Shown here piece by piece: positions 6,475-13,481 of a stretch of DNA of 13,481 nt. Position 1 is the first letter of the stretch; every line of letters begins with the position of its first letter. The notes below the pieces were generated by a model that searched no databases, was not told where the DNA came from, and saw nothing but the letters and a program-made list of their open reading frames with translations. The position numbers and the translations under genes are program-made. Source of the DNA: Gammaproteobacteria bacterium (lineage in GTDB: Bacteria > Pseudomonadota > Gammaproteobacteria > Woeseiales > Woeseiaceae). The DNA is taken from positions 1 through 13,481 of the forward strand of contig NYWX01000067.1 of assembly GCA_002685275.1 (NCBI GenBank). The letters run 5' to 3'.

Positions 6475-7443
6475 ATGAAAGTAAGAGAACAATTTCAAAA
6501 GCTTGAAGATCATGCAAGTAAATTGATTATTGGTCAGTCTCATTTGATTAATCGTATGTTGATTGCACTGCTTTGTGATGGGCATCTTCTTGTTGAAGGT
6601 GCACCCGGTTTGGCAAAAACACGAGCCATCAAGGTTTTATCAAAAAGTATTAAAGGAAATTTTCATAGACTACAATTTACTCCTGATTTGCTTCCAGCTG
6701 ATTTGACTGGTACTGATATTTATCGGCCTCAAGAGGGAACTTTTGAGTTTAGAAAAGGCCCCTTATTTCATAATCTTATTCTTGCAGATGAAATTAATCG
6801 TGCTCCAGCAAAAGTTCAATCAGCGTTACTTGAAGCAATGGAGGAAAGGCAGATTTCTGTTGGTGATAAAAGCTATCCCCTTGAAGAACTTTTTATGGTT
6901 ATGGCAACTCAAAATCCAATCGAACAGGAAGGAACGTATCCATTACCAGAGGCGCAATTAGATCGTTTCTTAATGCATGTTGAAGTTGGTTATCCAACAA
7001 AAGAAGATGAACAGAAAATACTTAAGCTTAATCGAGATGAAGCAAAGAAAATACAGCGCGATATATTTCAACCTTCTGAGCTTTTAGCTTTAAATTCAAT
7101 AATGAGTGCTCGAAGTGAAATCTTAGATTTATATCTCTCACCGGAGCTAGAGAAATATATTGTTAATATTGTTGCTGCAACTAGAAATCCAGGTTTAGTA
7201 AATAACAGTTTAAAAGGACAGATACTTTATGGGGCAAGCCCTCGAGCAAGTATCAGTATTGATCGATCAGCAAGAGCTCATGCATGGCTCTTGGGAAAAG
7301 ATTATATTGGTCCAGAAGATATCCAAGCAGTCACACCTGATGTTTTAAGGCACCGGTTAGTTTTGAGTTTTGAAGCTGAGGCAGATGGAGTGAGCTCAAA
7401 CTCTATTATTCAAGGCATCCTAGATGGAGTTGGAGTACCTTAG
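6475..7443 (+). CDS. MoxR-family AAA+ ATPase
   Basis: A 322-residue AAA+ protein of the MoxR group. Walker A is GAPGLAKT (42-49), Walker B LILADEIN (101-108), sensor 1 ATQNP (144-148), the EGTYPLPEAQLDRF block (152-165) contains the likely arginine finger region, and sensor 2 is GASPRA (253-258). MoxR ATPases are thought to form cytoplasmic hexamers acting as chaperones that insert cofactors or mature protein complexes, usually together with vWA-domain proteins. This is the first gene of the operon; its stop TAG shares its G with the GTG start of the DUF58 gene. In the Bat context it presumably supplies ATP-driven remodelling for the membrane vWA proteins encoded downstream; that link is from gene neighbourhood and family knowledge, not from sequence. 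All catalytic motifs are intact. Confidence 0.95.
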   Translation: MKVREQFQKLEDHASKLIIGQSHLINRMLIALLCDGHLLVEGAPGLAKTRAIKVLSKSIKGNFHRLQFTPDLLPADLTGTDIYRPQEGTFEFRKGPLFHNLILADEINRAPAKVQSALLEAMEERQISVGDKSYPLEELFMVMATQNPIEQEGTYPLPEAQLDRFLMHVEVGYPTKEDEQKILKLNRDEAKKIQRDIFQPSELLALNSIMSARSEILDLYLSPELEKYIVNIVAATRNPGLVNNSLKGQILYGASPRASISIDRSARAHAWLLGKDYIGPEDIQAVTPDVLRHRLVLSFEAEADGVSSNSIIQGILDGVGVP

Positions 7444-8384
7444 TGGAATCTAAACAGACTCTACCTGGCAATTCACCGGTAAATATTAGTCAGACTGAAC
7501 TCATTAGTCTTAACGGGCTAGCTAAAACAATTTCACTTGACGTATTAAATGTTAAATCATTTCAAACAGGTGCTTATATTTCACTCTTTCGTGGGCGCGG
7601 TATGGAGTTTGATGAGTCACGTCCTTATCAACCAGGTGATGACCCCCGAAGCATAGATTGGCGCGTTACTGCTCGAAGTTCTTTTGCTTATACAAAACTT
7701 TTTCGTGAAGAGCGGGAAAGACCAGTTTTTGTAGTAACTGATTTTAGATCTAGCATGGATTTTGCTACCCGTGGTTGTTTTAAGTCAGTCAATGCTGCAA
7801 AGGCAGCGGCACTGATTGCTTGGTCAGCTCATCATAGAGGTGATCGATTAGGGGGTTTAATATTTGGCGATAAGTTACATTGTGAACTAAAACCACGTCT
7901 TGGTCGTAAATCAGCATTGAGATTTATTCATAATCTAATTGAAATTAAAAATTGGCGAAATGAGTCCACTCATGAGGCGTCACATTCATTTACTAAAGCG
8001 ATGGCAGCCTTACGTAGAGTTTCCAGGCCAGGAAGTCTTGTTGTTATTATTAGTGATTTCAATGGTTTTAGCAGAGCCTCTCAATCACATCTTTCTAATG
8101 TTGCACGTCATAACGATGTGTTTATTATTTTTATGCATGATCCAATTGAGAAAATTTTACCACCACCTGGTCATTATCGTATTGTTGCGCCGAGTGAAGA
8201 ATTAGAAATTAATACTTCTTCAAAAGCTGCACGTCGTAACTATGAAAATAAGTTTATTAATAAGGAGCAAAATTTAAAAAAATTCTGTCGTAGATATGGA
8301 ATTCATTTAATGTCTATTTCAACTGATGATAATCCAGTTACAGCATTACAGAGTGCATTAGGAAAAAGGTCAAATAAATTATGA
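7443..8384 (+). CDS. DUF58 domain protein (MoxR-associated, vWA-like fold)
   Basis: A 313-residue soluble protein with no signal peptide or membrane helix. The DUF58 signature spans RGRGMEFDESRPYQPGDD (50-67) and PRSIDWRVTAR (68-78). It is followed by a vWA-like segment beginning VVTDFRSSM (97-105), in which the metal-site pattern DxSxS is only partly kept (Asp100, Arg102, Ser104), and a second strand LVVIISDFNGF about 199-209. DUF58 proteins are almost always encoded next to MoxR and are believed to be its cytoplasmic partner or adaptor. The GTG start overlaps the MoxR stop by one base (TAGTG) and has GGAG 7 bases upstream inside the moxR coding sequence, so translation is probably coupled. 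It overlaps the next gene by 4 bases (ATGA). Family assignment is firm; the biochemical role is not known. Confidence 0.93.
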   Translation: MESKQTLPGNSPVNISQTELISLNGLAKTISLDVLNVKSFQTGAYISLFRGRGMEFDESRPYQPGDDPRSIDWRVTARSSFAYTKLFREERERPVFVVTDFRSSMDFATRGCFKSVNAAKAAALIAWSAHHRGDRLGGLIFGDKLHCELKPRLGRKSALRFIHNLIEIKNWRNESTHEASHSFTKAMAALRRVSRPGSLVVIISDFNGFSRASQSHLSNVARHNDVFIIFMHDPIEKILPPPGHYRIVAPSEELEINTSSKAARRNYENKFINKEQNLKKFCRRYGIHLMSISTDDNPVTALQSALGKRSNKL

Positions 8385-8872
8385 GTTTTTCTGAGCTTCC
8401 ATTACGACCGCTTCACTTACCTATTCCAGTAGGTTGGTGGCCTTTAGCACCAGGCTGGTGGGTGATGATGGCGTTAATAATATTAGTTATTGGCTGGATT
8501 TTTCTTCGTACCTTTCAAGCTTATAAACTTAATGCTTCACGAAGACTTGCTTTATTAAATTTAAAGAAAATTGAAGAAAATTTTCTGTTAGATAAAGACC
8601 AATTAATTCTAACTAGAAAAATTTCCAATTTGTTACGCCGTACCATGCTTGCATACGAACCCCGTAGCAAAGTAGCAGGCTTAACTGGCGATGCCTGGAT
8701 GAGGTGGCTAGATCAAGGTTTGCCAACACCCTATTTTCAAACTGAGGGCTATGAAATTTTACTTAAAATCCCATATCAAGATTATAAGAGTGAAATTAAA
8801 GATGCTGATTTACGCAAATTTTTAGAGGCCGTTCGCATGCGCCTTGTATTGCCAATTAGAGGCTCTAAATAG
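8381..8872 (+). CDS. DUF4381 single-pass membrane protein of the Bat operon
   Basis: A 163-residue protein with the Trp/Pro-rich N-terminal signature of DUF4381, LPIPVGWWPLAPGWW (13-27), followed at once by one membrane helix (about 27-45) and a basic, helical cytoplasmic tail of some 115 residues. The tail includes LRRTMLAYEP (about 86-95) and GLTGDAWMRWL (101-111), the short blocks that recur in the family. DUF4381 genes are found between DUF58 and the vWA genes in proteobacterial Bat operons; the function is unknown, and a tether between the cytoplasmic MoxR/DUF58 pair and the membrane vWA proteins is inference. ATG start overlaps the DUF58 stop (ATGA). A weak AAGG lies about 11 bases upstream, so re-initiation after DUF58 is likely. 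Its TAG stop shares a base with the GTG of the BatA gene. Confidence 0.88.
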   Translation: MSFSELPLRPLHLPIPVGWWPLAPGWWVMMALIILVIGWIFLRTFQAYKLNASRRLALLNLKKIEENFLLDKDQLILTRKISNLLRRTMLAYEPRSKVAGLTGDAWMRWLDQGLPTPYFQTEGYEILLKIPYQDYKSEIKDADLRKFLEAVRMRLVLPIRGSK

Positions 8873-9906
8873 TGTGGTCTTTTGCTTGGCCCTTTGTTTT
8901 ATTGGCGCTGCCATTGCCAATCATTATTCATTATTTGATGCCAAAATCTAAAAATCTTACTGAAATAGGTCTACGTGTTCCAGATATGGCTAATTTTTCA
9001 ACTTTGAAAAACCAAAATAGTAAAAATTATTTTTATAATTGGGAATCTTGGATAGCAATAATTGCTTGGATTCTTTTAGTAATATCCGCTGCTCGTCCAG
9101 AGCGGATTGGTGATGAGTTAGATGTATCAGTGGCTGGTCGAAATTTAATGATAGCCGTCGATTTATCTGGAAGCATGAATCAAAAGGATTTTGAATTAGC
9201 TGGTTTCCGTGTGGATCGATTAACTGCAACAAAAGCCGTTGCAAGCGATTTTATTAACCGACGTAAAGGGGATCGAATTGGCCTGATTCTTTTTGGTGAA
9301 AAAGCTTATCTTCAAGTGCCGCTTACATTGGATCTTGATACCGTCAATACTTTTTTAATGGAAGCTTTCATTGGGCTTGCGGGTGAAAAAACTGCAATTG
9401 GTGATGCAATAACTCTGGCTGTTCGTCGAATATACGAACAGGATGAAAAAAAGATTGACCAGGTATTAATACTTTTAACTGATGGTGCAAATACTGCCGG
9501 GGAAATAAGACCTTTAAAAGCTGCCGAACTTGCAAAGCAAATAGGGTTAAAGATCTATACCATTGGTATTGGTGCAGAGCAGCTTAGAGTAAAATCTTTG
9601 TTGGGTGGTCAACGCCTCATAAATCCATCTATTGATCTTGATGAAAATACTTTAACTAATATTGCAAGTCTTACGGATGGGCAATATTTTCGTGCGACTA
9701 ATACCAAAAGTTTACAGGAAATATATAAATTAGTTGATGAGCTTGAGCCAATTGAGGAGCTTGAATCAGGTTTTAGGCCAGTTAAGTCATATTTTTATTA
9801 TCCTTTAGGGCTATCATTGATGCTAAGTCTGTTCCTAAGTGTTGTTATATTAATTAAAAGATCATTTTTAACAAAAGCTAATAAGGAAATTGAGATTGCT
9901 AAATGA
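8872..9906 (+). CDS. batA: BatA-like vWA membrane protein
   Basis: A 344-residue protein with membrane helices at about 5-22, 58-74 and 312-333 enclosing a von Willebrand A domain (about 92-290). The metal-ion-dependent adhesion site is complete: DLSGSM with Asp97, Ser99 and Ser101; Thr174 in GEKTAIGDA; and Asp204 in LLTDGANT. The N-terminal helix pair followed by a vWA domain is the BatA architecture. BatA works with BatB and BatD in an envelope complex linked to MoxR. Bat genes were named for an aerotolerance effect in Bacteroides, but later work in other bacteria did not always find an oxidative-stress role. GTG start shares a base with the previous stop (TAGTG); AGAGG (8858-8862) is 9 bases upstream. 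The 3' end overlaps the following gene by up to 17 bases. Confidence 0.92.
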   Translation: MWSFAWPFVLLALPLPIIIHYLMPKSKNLTEIGLRVPDMANFSTLKNQNSKNYFYNWESWIAIIAWILLVISAARPERIGDELDVSVAGRNLMIAVDLSGSMNQKDFELAGFRVDRLTATKAVASDFINRRKGDRIGLILFGEKAYLQVPLTLDLDTVNTFLMEAFIGLAGEKTAIGDAITLAVRRIYEQDEKKIDQVLILLTDGANTAGEIRPLKAAELAKQIGLKIYTIGIGAEQLRVKSLLGGQRLINPSIDLDENTLTNIASLTDGQYFRATNTKSLQEIYKLVDELEPIEELESGFRPVKSYFYYPLGLSLMLSLFLSVVILIKRSFLTKANKEIEIAK

Positions 9907-11704
9907 TTTTCACTGGTTGCGTCCCGAATGGTTTCTTTTGATTCCAATTATTTTTGTGGCTATATATTTTTTAGCTTTCAAACAGTTAGGATCTAGTAAT
10001 TGGAGCTCAGTAATCGATCATGAGTTAATTCCATATGTTTTATCTCAAAATCCTGTGCGGGACAAAGATGCTAGATGGATATTAATGACTATTGCATGTC
10101 TTATTGCAATCATTGCACTCGCTGGACCATCATGGAAACGCATTGAACAACCAGCATTTAGACTGGATCAATCATTGGTAATTGCATTAGATTTGTCTCT
10201 TTCAATGGACACTCAAGATTTGATACCAAGTCGACTTCAGCGAGCTAAACTAAAGATTTTAGATATATTAGAGCGTCGAAAAAGCGGGCAAACCGCTTTA
10301 GTTGTTTACTCAGCTAATGCTTTTACAGTTACACCCTTAACTACTGATGTAGATACAATTGCTTCACTCGTAAGTAGTCTAGACACAGATATCATGCCAA
10401 GTCGGGGTAGTTATCCAGAAGTTGCGATTAATAAGAGTAAACAGTTGCTTGAACAAGCAAATGTCAGCATTGGTAAAATATTACTCATAACAGATGGTGG
10501 ATCATCACCAGAAGCAACCAGTGTCGCTCAAAGCTTAAAAGGTAAAGGATTTACTTTATCTATATTGGGCGTTGGCACGGTCGATGGAGCACCTATACCA
10601 CTTAAAATGGGTGGTTTTGTGACTGATAACCGGGGAAATATTGCCATTCCAAAATTAGAAGAGAAAGGATTGCAGATTCTTGCAGAAACTGGTGGTGGTG
10701 ATTATGCCAGGATTACGGATAATGATAGTGACTTAAATAAATTGCTATTTTTAGATTCATTAAAAGCAAATGTCTCTCATGGTGATCTATTGGCCACCGA
10801 CCAATGGCGCGATGAAGGTCCATGGTTATTATTATGCCTAATTCCGTTGGCTTCTTTGGCTTTTAGGCGTGGCTGGATGATTGTATTAATATTTTTTATC
10901 ACACCATTCCCACTAGCACAGGCCTCTATCTGGAATGATTTATGGCTCACTAAGGATCAACAAGCTAAGAAAGAACTCGATGATGGAAATCCATCAATTG
11001 CTGCAAATCTTTTCAAGAGTCGTGAATGGAAGGCAATTGCTGAATATGAGGCTGGTAATTATGCTGAAAGTGCTTCCATTTTTTCAGAGAATAATAATGC
11101 TCGGGATTTATATAACTTAGGTAATGCCATGGCCCTTCAAGGAAATCTTGATACAGCAATAGAAGCTTACCAAAAGTCCCTTGATTTGCAGTCGGATAAT
11201 GAGGATGCAACTTTTAATCTTGAGCTTTTGAAGAAGGTAAAGGAAAAAGAAGCACAGCAAAATCAAAATGATGATAATCAAAAGGCTCAAAATAGTGAGG
11301 AAGACCAATCAAAGTCTAATGGGCAGTCGAGTGAAAATAGAAAAAAAGGCGACTCTGAAAATAGTAGCTCTTCATCTGAGGATAAATCAGAAAAAAATAA
11401 TAATTCATCTAGTAATGAATTTAATGGTAACTCTGAAAAAGATATTCAAGCTCTTAAAGAAGAATTACAACGCGCTAGCCAAGAAAATAATTTAAATGAA
11501 GATGTGGAGCATCAATCAGAGGTCGAACTTGCTGAAATAAGAAAACAGCAAGAACAAGACCAAGCAATAGAGCAATGGTTGCGTAGAGTTCCAGATGATC
11601 CAGGCGGTTTATTACGAAGAAAATTTAGATATCAATATCAACGTTCTGGTAAAGACCAAGATGGTAATAATGTCTGGCCTGATAATGAGGCACAGCCATG
11701 GTGA
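9890..11704 (+). CDS. batB: BatB-BatC fusion: vWA domain plus TPR region
   Basis: A 604-residue protein. Membrane helices at about 13-30 and 62-79 precede a vWA domain (about 95-285) with DLSLSMD (Asp101, Ser103, Ser105), Ser174 in the place of the usual MIDAS Thr, and Asp202 in LITDGG. Further helices (about 311-345) lead to a TPR section: NPSIAANLFKSREWKAI (367-383) and YNLGNAMALQGNLDTAIEAY (408-427). Then comes a Gln/Asn/Ser/Lys/Glu-rich tract (about 452-550) and a conserved tail PDDPGGLLRRKFRYQ (568-582). In Bacteroides-type operons BatB and BatC are separate proteins, so this is the fused form common in proteobacteria. The start is a TTG. The one at 9890 has AGGA only 2 bases away; the in-frame TTG at 9896 has it 8 bases away and may be the real start. 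It overlaps BatA upstream and BatD by 7 bases downstream. Confidence 0.92.
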   Translation: MRLLNDFHWLRPEWFLLIPIIFVAIYFLAFKQLGSSNWSSVIDHELIPYVLSQNPVRDKDARWILMTIACLIAIIALAGPSWKRIEQPAFRLDQSLVIALDLSLSMDTQDLIPSRLQRAKLKILDILERRKSGQTALVVYSANAFTVTPLTTDVDTIASLVSSLDTDIMPSRGSYPEVAINKSKQLLEQANVSIGKILLITDGGSSPEATSVAQSLKGKGFTLSILGVGTVDGAPIPLKMGGFVTDNRGNIAIPKLEEKGLQILAETGGGDYARITDNDSDLNKLLFLDSLKANVSHGDLLATDQWRDEGPWLLLCLIPLASLAFRRGWMIVLIFFITPFPLAQASIWNDLWLTKDQQAKKELDDGNPSIAANLFKSREWKAIAEYEAGNYAESASIFSENNNARDLYNLGNAMALQGNLDTAIEAYQKSLDLQSDNEDATFNLELLKKVKEKEAQQNQNDDNQKAQNSEEDQSKSNGQSSENRKKGDSENSSSSSEDKSEKNNNSSSNEFNGNSEKDIQALKEELQRASQENNLNEDVEHQSEVELAEIRKQQEQDQAIEQWLRRVPDDPGGLLRRKFRYQYQRSGKDQDGNNVWPDNEAQPW

Positions 11705-13389
11705 ATTTAGGAAAAACTAGTCGAAATATCTTTATGATTTTGCTTGGATCTTTTTTATTAATCTCAGTAGCAAATGCAGAGATTATTGCTAGTGTTGATC
11801 GCAATTCAATTGATTTCAATGAATCTTTTGTTTTGGAGATAAAGATAAATAAAGACACCAATTTAGAACCTGATTTCTCCATACTCGATAAAGATTTTCT
11901 TAGAGGTCAATTAAGTCGCTATAGAAACACTTCAATCAACAAATTTGCTGAAGCAATACATAGTCAAAAATGGGTTGTAACACTTAAGGCAAAAAAAATA
12001 GGTAAACAAGTCATACCGGCAATTTCAATTGGAAGTGAAAGCAGTAAACCAATATTAATCACTGTCAATGAGTCGCGTTTATTAATGCCAGGAGAGGCAG
12101 AAATTTTTATTACAAGTGAAGTTGATTTTGAAGAGGCCTATGTTCAATCTCAAATTATTCATAGATCTAAAATATATAGTTCTGTTGCAACTCGTCAGCA
12201 AGTTTATAGTCCCCCAGTTATTACTGGTGCTGATATTCTGATTGAGAAAGCTGCAGAAAATCAATATTACAAGGCAAGCCTTAATGGACAAACCTATAAT
12301 GTAACAGAGATTGTCACAGCAATTTACCCCCAAGCGAGTGGAGAGATCGAAATTTTACCAGCTTATTTTGAGGCTAGAATAATAAATGATGGCGGCATAA
12401 CTGGAAAAAAGCTTTTTGAATCTGGTGCGCATAAAGTAAAAATTCTCCCAATTCCTAGGCCACCAAAAGCTTTTCCTAATGCTAATTGGCTTCCTGCGCT
12501 GGACATTCAATTAAACCAAGAGTGGTCTCAAGATCCTAATTATATTTCTGTTGGTGAGCCATTTACACGAAAAATTACAATTAGTGCTCTTGGACAAATT
12601 GAAACTCAAATTCCAACATTATTGCCACAAGATATTGAAGGTTTGAATATTTACACTGATAAGCCGGAGTTTAAACGTTATTTTGAGTCTGAGGGCATAC
12701 GAGGCGTACGTACAGAGCAGTTCGCTATGATAGCTGTTGATGGGGGAAGTATAGAAATTCCAGAGCTACAATTACCATGGTGGAATATTAAATCTAAAAA
12801 GTGGAATATTGCGACTTTGCCATCAAAAAAAATTAAATTAGATATTCCGATTATCGAAAAAGAAGTTTCTGCTGAACAACAATATATTGACACAGAGGTA
12901 TCAGCTAAAAAAAATAATATTGATAAGTCTATAAATGAAACCAATTGGAAAATTATTAGTCAATTTTTAGGGATCTTATGGGTTTTTACATTATTTTTTG
13001 GATGGTTTTTTTATAGAAGGAAGCAGCAAAAATTTGTTATTAAAAAATCAAAAGAAATACCTATCTACAAACGACAAGCAAAGCTTATAAGAGCCGCCAA
13101 AAAATCTGCAACAAATGGAGATAGGGCTGGCTTAAGATTTGCTTTGATAGAATGGGCAGCACTTCAATGGCCTGACAAAAAACCTAGAAGCATCGCTGAG
13201 CTTGCAAAGTATTTTGAACCGCCATTATCTGAGGAGCTTAAAATTTTATCAGTTAATAGCTATGGAAATCTTACTGAAAAATGGGATAGCAGGAAAATGC
13301 TTACTGCTATTAATACTTTAAAATTGAAAAAAAAAGACGATGATGCATCAATAAAAAAAACATTGCCTCCTTTAATGCCGTCAAAATAA
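11698..13389 (+). CDS. batD: BatD-like large periplasmic protein
   Basis: A 563-residue protein with an N-terminal signal peptide (hydrophobic about 11-24, likely cleavage after ANA at 27), a long beta-rich periplasmic part (about 28-420), one membrane helix near the C-terminus (about 422-439, ending in basic RRKQQK) and a cytoplasmic tail of about 120 residues. The N-terminal periplasmic repeat starts ASVDRNSIDFNESF, and WKIISQFLG precedes the helix; this layout is that of BatD (oxygen-tolerance) proteins. The cytoplasmic tail, with AALQWPDKKPRSIAELAKYF (about 490-509), is typical of the proteobacterial form. BatD is thought to be the periplasmic face of the BatA/BatB complex. ATG overlaps the BatB-BatC stop by 7 bases and has GAGG 7 bases upstream. 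No terminator is visible after the stop. It ends the operon and converges on a possible minus-strand gene. Confidence 0.9.
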   Translation: MVNLGKTSRNIFMILLGSFLLISVANAEIIASVDRNSIDFNESFVLEIKINKDTNLEPDFSILDKDFLRGQLSRYRNTSINKFAEAIHSQKWVVTLKAKKIGKQVIPAISIGSESSKPILITVNESRLLMPGEAEIFITSEVDFEEAYVQSQIIHRSKIYSSVATRQQVYSPPVITGADILIEKAAENQYYKASLNGQTYNVTEIVTAIYPQASGEIEILPAYFEARIINDGGITGKKLFESGAHKVKILPIPRPPKAFPNANWLPALDIQLNQEWSQDPNYISVGEPFTRKITISALGQIETQIPTLLPQDIEGLNIYTDKPEFKRYFESEGIRGVRTEQFAMIAVDGGSIEIPELQLPWWNIKSKKWNIATLPSKKIKLDIPIIEKEVSAEQQYIDTEVSAKKNNIDKSINETNWKIISQFLGILWVFTLFFGWFFYRRKQQKFVIKKSKEIPIYKRQAKLIRAAKKSATNGDRAGLRFALIEWAALQWPDKKPRSIAELAKYFEPPLSEELKILSVNSYGNLTEKWDSRKMLTAINTLKLKKKDDDASIKKTLPPLMPSK

Positions 13390-13410
13390 AGTTAAATGAT
13401 TGGATTTATT

Positions 13411-13481
13411 TTACCAATTACCTTCATTCTTCATTGAAGACCAGGGCTCAATTTTTTGTAATGGCTTACCTTTTTGAAGCA
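13411..13481 (-). CDS. Possible C-terminus of an unidentified gene, cut by window edge
   Basis: On the minus strand one frame is open from the right edge to a TAA at 13411-13413, giving 22 residues ending in KIEPWSSMKNEGNW. The other two minus frames close quickly or continue out of phase, and the composition (Trp, Pro, charged residues) looks protein-like. The family is not recognisable from so few residues. Convergence with BatD after 21 bases would fit a normal gene arrangement. Only the adjoining sequence can confirm it. Confidence 0.35.
   Translation of the reverse strand, partial: LQKGKPLQKIEPWSSMKNEGNW

Noticed and set aside
6743..6961. Open frame inside the MoxR gene on the plus strand
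   Set aside because: It lies wholly within the well-supported MoxR coding region in another frame; the translation is Ile/Lys/Gln-rich without any family motif.
10935..11495. Several short open frames on both strands within the BatB-BatC gene
   Set aside because: All are shadows of the TPR and low-complexity coding sequence, biased in composition and without ribosome binding sites.
12082..12944. Two antisense open frames within the BatD gene
   Set aside because: They are Ser/Ile/Phe/Cys-rich readings of the opposite strand of a clear gene and contain no recognisable domain.
13428..13440. Inverted repeat TCTTCA-T-TGAAGA after BatD, considered as a terminator
   Set aside because: The one-base loop cannot form a hairpin as drawn, and no T-run follows directly; it also lies in a possible coding frame.

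Overview
This is a visibly AT-rich stretch of bacterial chromosome. Gene density, Shine-Dalgarno sites with ATG, GTG and TTG starts, a class Ia aspartate/aromatic aminotransferase and a Bat-type operon in proteobacterial order all point to a Gram-negative proteobacterium, probably gammaproteobacterium-like. The supporting signs are the BatB-BatC fusion with a PDDPGGLLRRKF tail, a DUF4381 gene, a lipobox lipoprotein and cleavable signal peptides. A small-genome, AT-rich aquatic lineage would fit, but that is inference; no RNA gene or taxonomic marker is present. I see no insertion sequence, phage gene, CRISPR array, tRNA or rRNA.

Left part (1-2642). A glycerate 2-kinase of the MOFRL type runs off the left edge on the minus strand, 14 bases behind a phosphoribosyltransferase (798-1388, minus). 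A second, clearly related phosphoribosyltransferase (1474-2037, plus) lies back to back with it across an 85-base spacer and is followed by a small nitroreductase-family flavoprotein. The two paralogues differ at a catalytic-loop position: Asp in one, Ser in the other.

Middle part (2726-6284). These are loosely organised single genes: a secreted SYLF (Ysc84-like) protein; a PreA-type dihydropyrimidine/dihydroorotate dehydrogenase without the usual C-terminal iron-sulfur domain (minus); a class I aminotransferase with a TTG start (plus); and a DUF192 lipoprotein (minus). Several left and middle genes belong to families that act on nucleobases, nucleotides or small carbon acids, but no complete pathway can be assembled.

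Right part (6475-13389). Six genes on the plus strand overlap at every junction: MoxR AAA+ ATPase, DUF58, DUF4381, BatA (vWA), a BatB-BatC fusion (vWA plus TPR) and BatD. This is the Bat/MoxR chaperone-like envelope module. A cytoplasmic MoxR ATPase and DUF58 adaptor are thought to work with membrane-anchored vWA proteins and the large periplasmic BatD. The last 71 bases may hold the C-terminus of an unidentified minus-strand gene.

No gene-free stretch exceeds 300 bases. The longest spacers are 203 bases (4393-4595) and 190 bases (6285-6474). I did not find a convincing wholly new system. The most unusual items are the diverged phosphoribosyltransferase pair linked to glycerate kinase, and the iron-sulfur-free PreA-like enzyme.
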